Below, one piece after another: positions 21,353 to 32,160 of a DNA stretch of 32,160 bases (positions are counted from its first letter, which is position 1; every line of letters begins with the position of its first letter). Made by a program: the position numbers and the translations under genes. The stretch is from Rhodospirillales bacterium (GTDB taxonomy: Bacteria; Pseudomonadota; Alphaproteobacteria; Acetobacterales; Acetobacteraceae): NCBI GenBank assembly GCA_025351925.1, contig JANXVC010000487.1:1-32160 (forward strand), written 5' to 3'. Below the pieces are notes generated by a model that was not told the DNA's origin, made no database searches, and saw only the letters and a list, made by a program, of their open reading frames with translations.

Positions 21353-21889
21353 CTATCTAACGCGGAAATCGCCAGTCGGGCGGGCCGCCGTGGTCGCTGT
21401 TATCTTGATGGCCTGGCCCCGCTCCGGCCGCCGTTCAAATCGGGTGGCCGGCATGTCCGCATCATGCACGATCGACGGAGTCTGCAGCGCCAGGGGCGGC
21501 AGCGTCGGCATTGGATTGGCCGCCATGTCCAGCCGGATGTCGTCTGGGTAGCTGTAGTTCGCGCCGGACGCCGCATCGACGACAACGCCGATCACGCCGC
21601 CGGCGATGATATTGCCGAACGTGGCGCCGCTGAAGGAGGGGGCTTTTACAACCGTCGCGGTTTGGAAGCCGTCCTTGCTGCACGTGACCGACAGATCATT
21701 CTTGCTCTTATCGAGGCGCACGCTGCCTGGCGTTGAGGAGATGGCTCCGACCCGCGCGCCAACGCGGTCCAAAGTGCAGCTTGCCGCCGGAGGACTCGTT
21801 GATACCGTAACGTTCTGGCTGCTGCCATTAACAAGCGTGGCACATGCCGATAGCATCGCAAGCGGAAGCACAAAAACAACCTTGAGCAT
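21353..21889 (-). CDS. Putative lipoprotein with PEGA-like N-terminal domain
   Basis: 178 residues. MLKVVFVLPLAMLSACATLV is a lipoprotein signal peptide with lipobox LSAC; the Cys at residue 16 would be lipidated. The following SSQNVTVSTSPPAASCTLDR and LSVTCSKDGFQTATVV form a beta-rich unit like PEGA domains. SGATFGNIIAGGVIGVVVDA is a glycine-rich hydrophobic stretch typical of this lipoprotein group, then GANYSYPDDIRLDM. Related proteins are often mislabelled as translation initiation factor 2. The residue after the lipidated Cys is Ala, which does not suggest inner-membrane retention, so outer-membrane anchoring is likely. Function is unknown. The ribosome-binding site is AGGTGA. A CtrA-like box lies about 45 bases upstream of the start. 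Confidence 0.75.
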   Translation of the reverse strand: MLKVVFVLPLAMLSACATLVNGSSQNVTVSTSPPAASCTLDRVGARVGAISSTPGSVRLDKSKNDLSVTCSKDGFQTATVVKAPSFSGATFGNIIAGGVIGVVVDAASGANYSYPDDIRLDMAANPMPTLPPLALQTPSIVHDADMPATRFERRPERGQAIKITATTAARPTGDFRVR

Positions 21890-21933
21890 GCATCACCTAT
21901 GTTGAAAACATGCTCGTTATAGTTTGAGAACCG

Positions 21934-21948
21934 TAAACAAACAGTTAA
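21934..21948. promoter_or_regulatory. CtrA-like box upstream of the lipoprotein gene
   Basis: TAAACAAACAGTTAA fits TTAA-N7-TTAA with one mismatch, and its centre CAAACAG resembles the centres of the boxes at 7362 and 10181. It lies 45-59 bases upstream of the lipoprotein start, close enough to overlap a promoter, and also faces the DUF1902 gene. Confidence 0.4.
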
Positions 21949-22084
21949 GAATTGTCGTTTCTACTACGCCAAGCTTCGTCCGAGCCGGCGGCCATTGAGA
22001 ACCCAGAGCCGCTCGGTTCTCTCACCTATCCTGCTCAACATGATTGAGAAATGTGACACCATGCTGCTCAGGGGGATTCGGACA

Positions 22085-22282
22085 ATGCAGACCTTTGAGG
22101 TGCAAGGATACTGGGACAACGTGACGCAGGTCTGGTGGGCAGAAAGCGACGACGTAATCGGCCTCGTTGCTGAGTCCCGCAGCCACGATGCACTCATCAT
22201 TGAATTGCGCCAGTTGCTGCCCGAACTGCTTACGTTTCTAGACCGTTCTAACCAATACTTCGCAGCCTACATGAAAAACTGA
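22085..22282 (+). CDS. DUF1902 domain-containing small protein
   Basis: 65 residues. The start TFEVQGYWDNVTQVWWAESD, then DVIGLVAESRSHDALIIELR, is the DUF1902/HicB-like partial RNase-H fold: two strands with VWWAESDD(V/I)xGL, then a helix ending LPELLTFL. Members resemble HicB antitoxins but usually stand alone, as here, with no HicA-type toxin beside it. The start at 22085 is chosen because AGGGGG lies nine bases upstream and it matches the domain boundary; the frame is open to 21995. It is divergent from the lipoprotein gene. Function is unknown. Confidence 0.7.
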   Translation: MQTFEVQGYWDNVTQVWWAESDDVIGLVAESRSHDALIIELRQLLPELLTFLDRSNQYFAAYMKN

Positions 22283-22344
22283 CTAATAAGGCGCAATCAA
22301 TCCATGAGACCCAACAGCACAGGGCAATCGCAGTTGCCCCGTTT

Positions 22345-22492
22345 CGTCATCGCGAGGAGCGCAGCGACGTGGCGATCCAGGGCCATACTCGTGACCATCG
22401 GTTGATGGCGCCCTGGATTGCCACGCCGAAGCCGTCTCACAATCACGAGGTCTTTGATACCGCTGGCAGCCTAGGCCAAATGCGATAGCCCT
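22345..22492. repeat. Dispersed palindromic repeat, copy A
   Basis: The element begins CGTCATCGCGAGGAGCGCAG and contains GTGGCGATCCAGGGC ... GCCCTGGATTGCCAC as imperfect inverted arms around a 26-base loop. CCCTGGATTGCCACGCCGAA (22411-22430) and GGCCAAATGCGATAGCCCT (22474-22492) are identical in copy B at 29529-29677. This is the common non-coding 'GTCATTGCGAG' type repeat of alphaproteobacteria. It lies between the DUF1902 and glutathione S-transferase genes. Confidence 0.8.
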
Positions 22493-22500
22493 TTACCCCG

Positions 22501-23169
22501 TTAGAAATCCAAATCCGCATAATGCGCCGGCGGCATCACCCCCGGCACCCGGTCCGCCAGCAGCGCGCGGAAGCTCGGACGGCACTTGATCCGCGCATAC
22601 CAATCCCGCGCCGACGGCGACACCGACCAGTCCACGTCGCTCACGAAATCCAGCGCCGACAGATGCGACGCCGCGGTGAAATCCGCCAGCGACAGCGTCT
22701 CCCCGCCCAGCCATTTCCGCTGCTCCGCCAGCCAGCCGATATACCCCAAATGGTGCCGCAGATTGACATACCCGGCCCGCAGCGCCCCCGCGTCCGGGTT
22801 GCCCCGCCCCAGCAGCCGCTTCATGAACTTCTCGCCCAGCAGGTTCGCCGTCACCTCCTGCGCGAACTTGCCGTCGAACCACGCGACCAGCCGTCGCACC
22901 TCCACCCGCCCGGCCAGTGTATGGCCCAGCAGCGGATGCTCCGGATACGCCTCCTCCAGATACTCGCAGATCACCCCGCTATCTGGGATCACCAGCCCGC
23001 TCTCCTCGACCAGGGTCGGCACCAAATTGGCCGGGTTCATCTCGAGATAGTCCGGCTGCCGCTCCCAAACCTTCTCCAGCCGCAGCTCGAACGGCAGCTT
23101 CTTCTCCGCAAGCACCAGGCGGACCTTGCGGGAGAACGGCGAGAGCGGCAGGTGATACAGGACGCGCAT
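22501..23169 (-). CDS. Glutathione S-transferase family protein
   Basis: 222 residues. The N-terminal thioredoxin-like domain has LYHLPLSPFSRKVRLVLAEK with the Ser/Pro active-site region, then NPANLVPTLVEESGLVIPDS with the cis-Pro, and the SGVICEYLEE glutathione-binding turn. The C-terminal helical domain follows, including WLGGETLSLADFTAASHLSA with the conserved N-capping Asp. The enzyme probably conjugates or reduces small electrophiles in the cytoplasm; the substrate class is not evident. The start at 23169 is chosen because homologues begin MRVLYHLP-like; the frame is open to 23205. A palindromic repeat lies immediately downstream. Its 5' flank contains TTAACGCAAAATTAG (23214-23228), a weak CtrA-like box. 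Confidence 0.9.
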   Translation of the reverse strand: MRVLYHLPLSPFSRKVRLVLAEKKLPFELRLEKVWERQPDYLEMNPANLVPTLVEESGLVIPDSGVICEYLEEAYPEHPLLGHTLAGRVEVRRLVAWFDGKFAQEVTANLLGEKFMKRLLGRGNPDAGALRAGYVNLRHHLGYIGWLAEQRKWLGGETLSLADFTAASHLSALDFVSDVDWSVSPSARDWYARIKCRPSFRALLADRVPGVMPPAHYADLDF

Positions 23170-23258
23170 AGCCCGACATATTGCATCCCCCGCCGCCTGC
23201 GCCAACCGGCCGGTTAACGCAAAATTAGCGTCACCCGGCCGCCGTCCCTGCCCCGACC

Positions 23259-27800
<4,542 letters not shown>

Positions 27801-27805
27801 AAGGG

Positions 27806-29236
27806 TCACTCCGCCGCAGCCAGCATCGCGTGCTGCTGCATGTACTTGTGCATCCGCGACGCCGCATCCCGCCCGTCGCGGATCGCCCACACCACCAGGC
27901 TCGCGCCCCGCACGATGTCCCCCGCCGCGAACACCCCCGGCAGCGCCGTCATCTGCGTCCGGTGCTCCACCTTCAGCGTGCCCCAGCGGCTCACCTCCAG
28001 CCCCGGCTCGTCCCACAGCTTCGGCAGCTCCTCCGGGTCGAATCCCAGCGCCTTGATCACCAAATCCGCCTCCAGCGTCATCCGGCTATCCGCCGGCTCC
28101 ACCGACTGCCGCCCCGAACTATCGACCAGCCCCAGCCGCATCCGCTGCACCCGCACGCCCGTCACGTGGTTGTCGCCCAGGAACGCCTCGGGCGCCGACA
28201 GCCAGACGAACTGCACCCCCTCCTCCTCGGCGTTCTTCACCTCGCGCATCGAGCCCGGCATGTTCACCCGGTCGCGCCGATACAGGCAGGCGACGCTCGC
28301 CGCCCCCTGCCGCACCGCCGTCCGCACGCAGTCCATCGCCGTGTCGCCGCCGCCGATCACCACGACCCGCCTGCCCGCCGCGTTGTGCTGGCCGCTGTCG
28401 AAGCTCGGCACCTCGTCGCCCAGGCCCTGCCGGTTGCTGGCGGTCAGGTAGTCCATCGCCGGCTCGATCCCCGGCAGCCCGGCGCCGGGCCCGCCGATGT
28501 TGCGCGCCTTATAGACGCCGGTCGCGATCAGCACGCTGTCATGCCGCGCCCTAAGCTCGGCGAAGCTGAAGTCCTTGCCCAGCTCGACGCCGAGATGGAA
28601 CTTGATGCCGCCCTCCTCCAGCAGCTTCCAGCGGCGCAGCACGATGTCCTTCTCCAGCTTGAAGCCGGGGATGCCGTAGATCATCAGCCCGCCGACCCGG
28701 TCATACCGGTCGTACACGTGCACCTGATACCCGAGCGTGCGCAGCCGTTCCGCCGCCGCCAAGCCCCCTGGCCCGGCGCCGATGATCCCCACCGACTGCG
28801 CCCGCTCCTGACGCGGCTTCGGCGGCTTCACCCAGCCCTGCTCCCAGGCGTGATCGGTGATGAACCGCTCGACCGCCCCGATGGTGACGCTCTCAAAGCC
28901 CTTCTCGATGACGCAGTTGCCCTCGCACAGCCGGTCCTGCGGGCAGATGCGGCCGCAGATTTCCGGGAACGTGTTGGTCGCGGAGCTGACCTCGTACGCC
29001 TCCTGCAGCCGGTTCTCCGCCGTGAGCTTCAGCCAATCCGGGATATTGTTCGCGAGTGGGCAGTGCACCTGGCAGAACGGCACGCCGCACTGGCTGCAGC
29101 GGCTGCTCTGCGCGCCGGCCTGGGCGGGATCGAAATCGGCGTAGATTTCGGCGAAATCCTCCCGCCGCATCGACGAGGCCCGCTTGTCCGGCTGGTGCTG
29201 CGCCAAGCTCACGAACTGCAGCATGCGGTCAGCCAT
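27806..29236 (-). CDS. gltD: Glutamate synthase (NADPH) small subunit
   Basis: 476 residues. The N-terminus carries the Cys clusters for two 4Fe-4S centres (CSQCGVPFCQVHCPLANNIP and CGRICPQDRLCEGNC). An FAD-binding Rossmann motif GIIGAGPGGLAAAERLRTLG and an NADPH-binding motif VVVIGGGDTAMDCVRTAVRQ follow. The C-terminal GVFAAGDIVRGASLVVWAI is the second FAD contact. It oxidises NADPH and passes electrons through the FeS clusters to GltB. The gene is promoter-proximal: gltD precedes gltB. The start at 29236 follows GAGGGG and matches family N-termini; the open frame to 29281 adds unlikely residues. Confidence 0.97.
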   Translation of the reverse strand: MADRMLQFVSLAQHQPDKRASSMRREDFAEIYADFDPAQAGAQSSRCSQCGVPFCQVHCPLANNIPDWLKLTAENRLQEAYEVSSATNTFPEICGRICPQDRLCEGNCVIEKGFESVTIGAVERFITDHAWEQGWVKPPKPRQERAQSVGIIGAGPGGLAAAERLRTLGYQVHVYDRYDRVGGLMIYGIPGFKLEKDIVLRRWKLLEEGGIKFHLGVELGKDFSFAELRARHDSVLIATGVYKARNIGGPGAGLPGIEPAMDYLTASNRQGLGDEVPSFDSGQHNAAGRRVVVIGGGDTAMDCVRTAVRQGAASVACLYRRDRVNMPGSMREVKNAEEEGVQFVWLSAPEAFLGDNHVTGVRVQRMRLGLVDSSGRQSVEPADSRMTLEADLVIKALGFDPEELPKLWDEPGLEVSRWGTLKVEHRTQMTALPGVFAAGDIVRGASLVVWAIRDGRDAASRMHKYMQQHAMLAAAE

Positions 29237-29290
29237 GGTCCACCCCTCGTAAAACGGCTGCCGCGCAGCCCTCCTATGCATATATGCGGT

Positions 29291-29309
29291 TGTCGCTGAA
29301 TTGGCGACA
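29291..29309. promoter_or_regulatory. Inverted repeat in the gltD leader
   Basis: TGTCGC (29291-29296) and GCGACA (29304-29309) flank TGAATTG, 55-73 bases upstream of the gltD ATG. Just beyond it on the upstream side is an AT-rich stretch (about 29310-29355), so this could be an operator near the promoter or a leader hairpin. Confidence 0.35.
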
Positions 29310-29492
29310 GGGATTCAACGATTTATGGCATAATAACTGCCCTAATTCTTTTATTTTGAGCGGCGCTGCCGGCTAAAACCTGGAAACGCACCCGGAAAGA
29401 GGCCGAAACGGCCATATCATGCAGCATGCCAGCCTGGACTGTCGTCCCAAAGCCATGCAATGAGCGTGCCGGTTTCTCGGCTCGCACCAGCC

Positions 29493-29705
29493 CCCTGACG
29501 CACCACGCATTGCGCATTTGCCCTCCTCCGTCATTGCGAGGCGCACTTGCGCCGCGGCAATCCAGGGCCACGCGCCCGAACATGGGTCCATGTCGCCCTG
29601 GATTGCCACGCCGAAGCCGGCTCGCAATGCCAGGTCCTTTGCGGCGGCAGACGAGCCCGGCCAAATGCGATAGCCCTGCCCCTGGCGCACCACGCATTGC
29701 GCATT
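29493..29705. repeat. Palindromic repeat copy B, bracketed by 26-bp direct repeats
   Basis: The palindromic core (29529-29677) has inner arms GGCAATCCAGGGC / GCCCTGGATTGCC and outer arms CATTGCGAG / CTCGCAATG. It matches copy A at 22345-22492. On both sides lies the same sequence: CGCACCACGCATTGCGCATT at 29499-29518 and at 29686-29705. The match extends six more bases upstream with one mismatch (29493-29518 against 29680-29705). The layout resembles a small non-autonomous palindromic element that inserted between, or mobilised with, flanking repeats. Confidence 0.75.
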
Positions 29706-29796
29706 GCACGTCACGACAGCATCGTGACACCGCGGCCCGACCGGGCCATCCTAGGCCATCGCCGCACCCAGACGGCCCCAAGCTTAGGAAACGCTC

Positions 29797-31437
29797 ATGC
29801 TCGGACTGATGCAATCGCAGCCGCTGCTGATCTCATCCATCGTCACCCACGCCGCCCGCCACCACCCCCACGCGGAAGTCGTGTCCCGCACCACCGAGGG
29901 CACCATCCACCGCACCAACTACGCCGGCATCGAGCAGCGCGCCCGCACCCTGGCCCGCGCCCTGATGCGCCTCGGCGTGCAGCCCGACGACCGCGTGGCG
30001 ACCCTGGCCTGGAACGGGCACCGGCACCTCGAGCTGTACTACGCCGTCTCCGGCATGGGCGCGATCATCCACACGGTGAACCCGCGCCTCGCGCCGGACG
30101 ACATCGCCTTCGTGCTGAACGACGCCGGCAGCGCCATCATCTTCGCCGACACCACCTTCGTCCCGCTGCTCGCCGCCGTCGCGCCGCTGGTCCCGGGGGT
30201 GCGCGCCTTCGTCATCCTGGCGGACCCGGACGCGATGCCCGAGGTGACGCTGGCGCCGGGCCAGGAGCTGTTGTGCTACGAGACGCTGCTGGCCGACGCC
30301 GATGACGACTTCGCCTGGCCGCGCCTCGATGAGCTGCAGGCCAGCGCGCTGTGCTACACCTCCGGCACCACCGGGCGACCGAAAGGCGTGCTGTACAGCC
30401 ACCGCAGCACCGTCATCCACGCCTACGCGATCAACCTCCCGGACGTGTTGGGCCTGCGCAGCGTCGATCGCGTGCTGCCGGTCGTGCCGATGTTCCACGT
30501 CAACGCCTGGGGCACGCCATACGCCGCGCCGATGGTGGGCGCGAGCCTCATCATGCCCGGCCGGCACCTCGACGGCGCCAGCGTGCAGTCGCTGATGAAC
30601 AGCGAGCGCGTGACGATATCGGCGGGCGTGCCCACGGTCTGGATGGGCCTTTTGCAGCATCTGCGCGCCACCGGCGGCAAGCTCGACACGCTGCAGCGGC
30701 TGATCTGCGGCGGGTCGGCCTGCCCGCCCATGCTGATCGACACCTTCGCCCAGGACTACGGCGTGCGGGTGGACCACGCCTGGGGCATGACGGAAACCAG
30801 CCCGCTCGGCACCTACTACAGCCCGAAGCCCGGCTTCGAGAGCCTCAGCCCCGAGGACGTCAAGACGCTGCAGTACAAGCAGGGCCGCGCCGTGCCCGGC
30901 CTCGACATGAAGATCGTCGATGACGCCGGCGCCGAGCTACCCTGGGACGGCACGACGTTCGGCAACCTGATGGTGCGCGGCCACTGGGTGACGCGGCGCT
31001 ACCTCAACGCCGAGGCCGACGCCACCGACGCCGACGGCTGGTTCGCCACCGGGGACGTCTCCACCATCGACGCCCACGGCATGATGCAGATCACCGACCG
31101 CACCAAGGACATCGTGAAATCCGGCGGCGAGTGGATCAGCTCCATCGCGCTGGAGAACATCGCCGTTGACCACCCCGACGTCGCCGAGGCGGCAATCGTC
31201 GGCGCACGGCATCCGAAATGGGACGAGCGCCCGCTGCTGATCGTCGTCGCCAAGCCCGGCCGCACCATCGACCCGGCCGACCTCCTGGCATCCTACGCCG
31301 GAAAGATTGCCAAATGGTGGACGCCGGACGAAGTCGTCATCGTCGAACAGCTGCCGCACACCGCGACCGGCAAGCTGAACAAGCTCGCGCTGCGGCAGCA
31401 GTTCCGCGACTATAAGCTGGCTTCGGCGGCGGATTAG
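29797..31437 (+). CDS. Acyl-CoA ligase (AMP-forming), medium-chain / DmdB-like
   Basis: 546 residues. The AMP-binding P-loop is [18 protein letters not shown]. Further motifs are [20 protein letters not shown], the adenylation motif [11 protein letters not shown], the hinge region [20 protein letters not shown] followed by [16 protein letters not shown], and the C-terminal catalytic Lys in [12 protein letters not shown]. It activates a carboxylic acid to an acyl-adenylate and then to acyl-CoA. Length and motifs fit the group containing AlkK-type medium-chain ligases and 3-(methylthio)propionyl-CoA ligase (DmdB); substrate cannot be settled from sequence alone. The start follows AGGA with seven bases of spacing. 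It is monocistronic as far as can be seen. Confidence 0.92.
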   Translation: MLGLMQSQPLLISSIVTHAARHHPHAEVVSRTTEGTIHRTNYAGIEQRARTLARALMRLGVQPDDRVATLAWNGHRHLELYYAVSGMGAIIHTVNPRLAPDDIAFVLNDAGSAIIFADTTFVPLLAAVAPLVPGVRAFVILADPDAMPEVTLAPGQELLCYETLLADADDDFAWPRLDELQASALCYTSGTTGRPKGVLYSHRSTVIHAYAINLPDVLGLRSVDRVLPVVPMFHVNAWGTPYAAPMVGASLIMPGRHLDGASVQSLMNSERVTISAGVPTVWMGLLQHLRATGGKLDTLQRLICGGSACPPMLIDTFAQDYGVRVDHAWGMTETSPLGTYYSPKPGFESLSPEDVKTLQYKQGRAVPGLDMKIVDDAGAELPWDGTTFGNLMVRGHWVTRRYLNAEADATDADGWFATGDVSTIDAHGMMQITDRTKDIVKSGGEWISSIALENIAVDHPDVAEAAIVGARHPKWDERPLLIVVAKPGRTIDPADLLASYAGKIAKWWTPDEVVIVEQLPHTATGKLNKLALRQQFRDYKLASAAD

Positions 31438-31506
31438 GGGGTCGGCGCACATTATCGGACAGTGTACGCCGGCACCAATGACTGGAAGGTGGCTACCCGA
31501 CGAGTT

Positions 31507-31980
31507 TCAAAGCGAGACCTCACGCGGCATCCAACCGTCCAGCATCATCTCGGCCAGCGCCCAAGGGCAGGCTTCCGGGAAGGCATCGAGGCCCAACCCC
31601 GTTTCCTTGACCGCCTGAATCCGCGCATCGTCCCAAACGTCGGCGAGCCATTCGGCGTCGCTCAGCAAGGTGCGCAGGCTCGGCGTCCGCTTCAGCCGGC
31701 GCTCAATCATGCGTCGTTGCAGGACAGCGGTGTTGTACCAACTGGCGGTGCGCAGGCTCGGTTGGAACTGCCACTTGAGATAATGCATGAGCAGCACGGC
31801 CATGCGGCTGGCCAACTCGCGAGACTCGCTTGTTCCCACGTCCTCGATCTCGTCCGCAATGTGCTCGATGTCGATGAGATCGAACTGGCCGGCGCGCAGC
31901 AGCCGGGCTTGCTCGACCGCCCAGGCAGCGACATCCTCGGCATAGCTCACGGGCTTCGGGACGACGGCTGAGCGACCCAT
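31507..31980 (-). CDS. DUF29 domain-containing protein
   Basis: 157 residues, the usual DUF29 length. Typical blocks are SYAEDVAAWAVEQARLLRAG, then DLIDIEHIADEIEDVGTSES, LASRMAVLLMHYLKWQFQPS, and a C-terminal LDAFPEACPWALAEMMLDGW. DUF29 proteins are small helical proteins of unknown function, frequent in alphaproteobacteria and cyanobacteria and often found near mobile or toxin-antitoxin-like genes. The start at 31980 matches family N-termini and has GGAG 10 bases upstream; an ATG at 32016 is the alternative. It converges with the ligase gene, leaving 69 bp. Confidence 0.85.
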   Translation of the reverse strand: MGRSAVVPKPVSYAEDVAAWAVEQARLLRAGQFDLIDIEHIADEIEDVGTSESRELASRMAVLLMHYLKWQFQPSLRTASWYNTAVLQRRMIERRLKRTPSLRTLLSDAEWLADVWDDARIQAVKETGLGLDAFPEACPWALAEMMLDGWMPREVSL

Positions 31981-32042
31981 GCAGACTGCGCTCCAGGCGG
32001 GATTGCCCGGCGCCATCTTAGCTCGACTTTGGCCATTTTTGG

Positions 32043-32160
32043 TTATGCGCTGGTCCAGAAATGCGGCTCTGAGGCGATGTGGTCGAGGGCTGCGTCGAGC
32101 GGCATGGTCGCGATGCCGAACGGCCCTGAGGCGGCCCAGCGCTGGCCGTTCCACCAGAGC
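32043..32160 (-). CDS. C-terminal end of an unidentified protein (5' part outside window)
   Basis: On the minus strand a frame open from the window edge reads LWWNGQRWAASGPFGIATMP, then LDAALDHIASEPHFWTSA and a TAA stop at 32043-32045. Tryptophan content and GC-rich third positions suggest a genuine gene end. No family can be assigned from 38 residues. The upstream part, and therefore the function, lies beyond the window. Confidence 0.5.
   Translation of the reverse strand, partial: LWWNGQRWAASGPFGIATMPLDAALDHIASEPHFWTSA

Larger units (their letters stand above)
29237..29796. other. 560-bp divergent intergenic region, gltD / acyl-CoA ligase
   Basis: The left end (to about 29360) is AT-rich and holds the gltDB promoter region. 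The middle and right carry the composite repeat at 29493-29705. An AGGA ribosome-binding site precedes the ligase ATG at 29797. A 163-codon minus-strand ORF across the region is an artefact of the repeat. Confidence 0.5.

Noticed and set aside
23214-23228. TTAACGCAAAATTAG as a CtrA box upstream of the GST gene
   Set aside because: It has one mismatch and a centre unlike the other three boxes, so I list it only as a weak candidate inside other entries.
27830-29299. 489-codon open frame antisense to gltD
   Set aside because: Same effect as above; no recognisable protein features and full overlap with gltD.
29323-29814. 163-codon minus-strand ORF (and overlapping plus-strand ORFs) between gltD and the ligase
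   Set aside because: It runs through the palindromic repeat and its flanking direct repeats. Such repeats often give spurious hypothetical proteins.

Overview
The window is GC-rich throughout, with G or C at most third codon positions. Two PEP-CTERM surface proteins, a gltD-gltB operon, a DUF2066 protein, CtrA-like TTAA-N7-TTAA boxes and the dispersed 'GTCATTGCGAG...' palindromic repeat point to a free-living alphaproteobacterium, most likely Rhodospirillales/Acetobacteraceae. This is inferred from gene content and style; no rRNA or marker gene is present to prove it. I found no tRNA, rRNA, CRISPR array or intact insertion sequence.

Layout. 1-3638: end of a DUF2066 protein gene, a stand-alone response-regulator receiver, a glycine-rich RTX-like protein preceded by a very AT-rich promoter region, and an EcsC-family protein. 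3760-6414: a plus-strand, overlapping, replicon- or prophage-like cassette (small ORF, hypothetical protein, RepA-type AAA ATPase, probable DUF6362 protein). The last gene carries eleven near-identical TTGATGC motifs inside its coding sequence. 6445-9914: two PEP-CTERM proteins flanking a small membrane protein and an HSL-type alpha/beta hydrolase, all on the minus strand. 10394-16023: a CUT1-type carbohydrate ABC importer (ATPase, Tat-exported binding protein, two permeases), split by a glycosyltransferase gene on the opposite strand. 16113-16962: a VapBC toxin-antitoxin pair whose toxin lacks a normal start codon where one is expected, then a truncated BrnA-like antitoxin relic. 17050-20052: msrA, a class II aldolase, a LuxR-type regulator, and a C5 DNA methyltransferase whose reading frame appears to shift twice. 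20332-23169: a lysozyme-like protein, a lipoprotein, a DUF1902 protein, a palindromic repeat and a glutathione S-transferase. 23259-29236: gltB and gltD. 29493-29705: a second copy of the palindromic repeat, bracketed by direct repeats. 29797-32160: a DmdB/AlkK-like acyl-CoA ligase, a DUF29 protein and the 3' end of an unidentified gene.

How the genes work together. GltD and GltB form NADPH-dependent glutamate synthase for ammonium assimilation. The ABC genes form one sugar importer despite the intervening glycosyltransferase. The PEP-CTERM and RTX-like proteins are probable cell-surface or secreted products whose sorting or secretion machinery (exosortase, type I secretion) lies elsewhere. 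The most unusual signals are the iteron-like motif array inside the DUF6362 gene next to a RepA-like helicase, the two compensating frame changes in the methyltransferase, the VapC start anomaly, the BrnA relic, and recurring CtrA-like boxes upstream of surface-protein genes.
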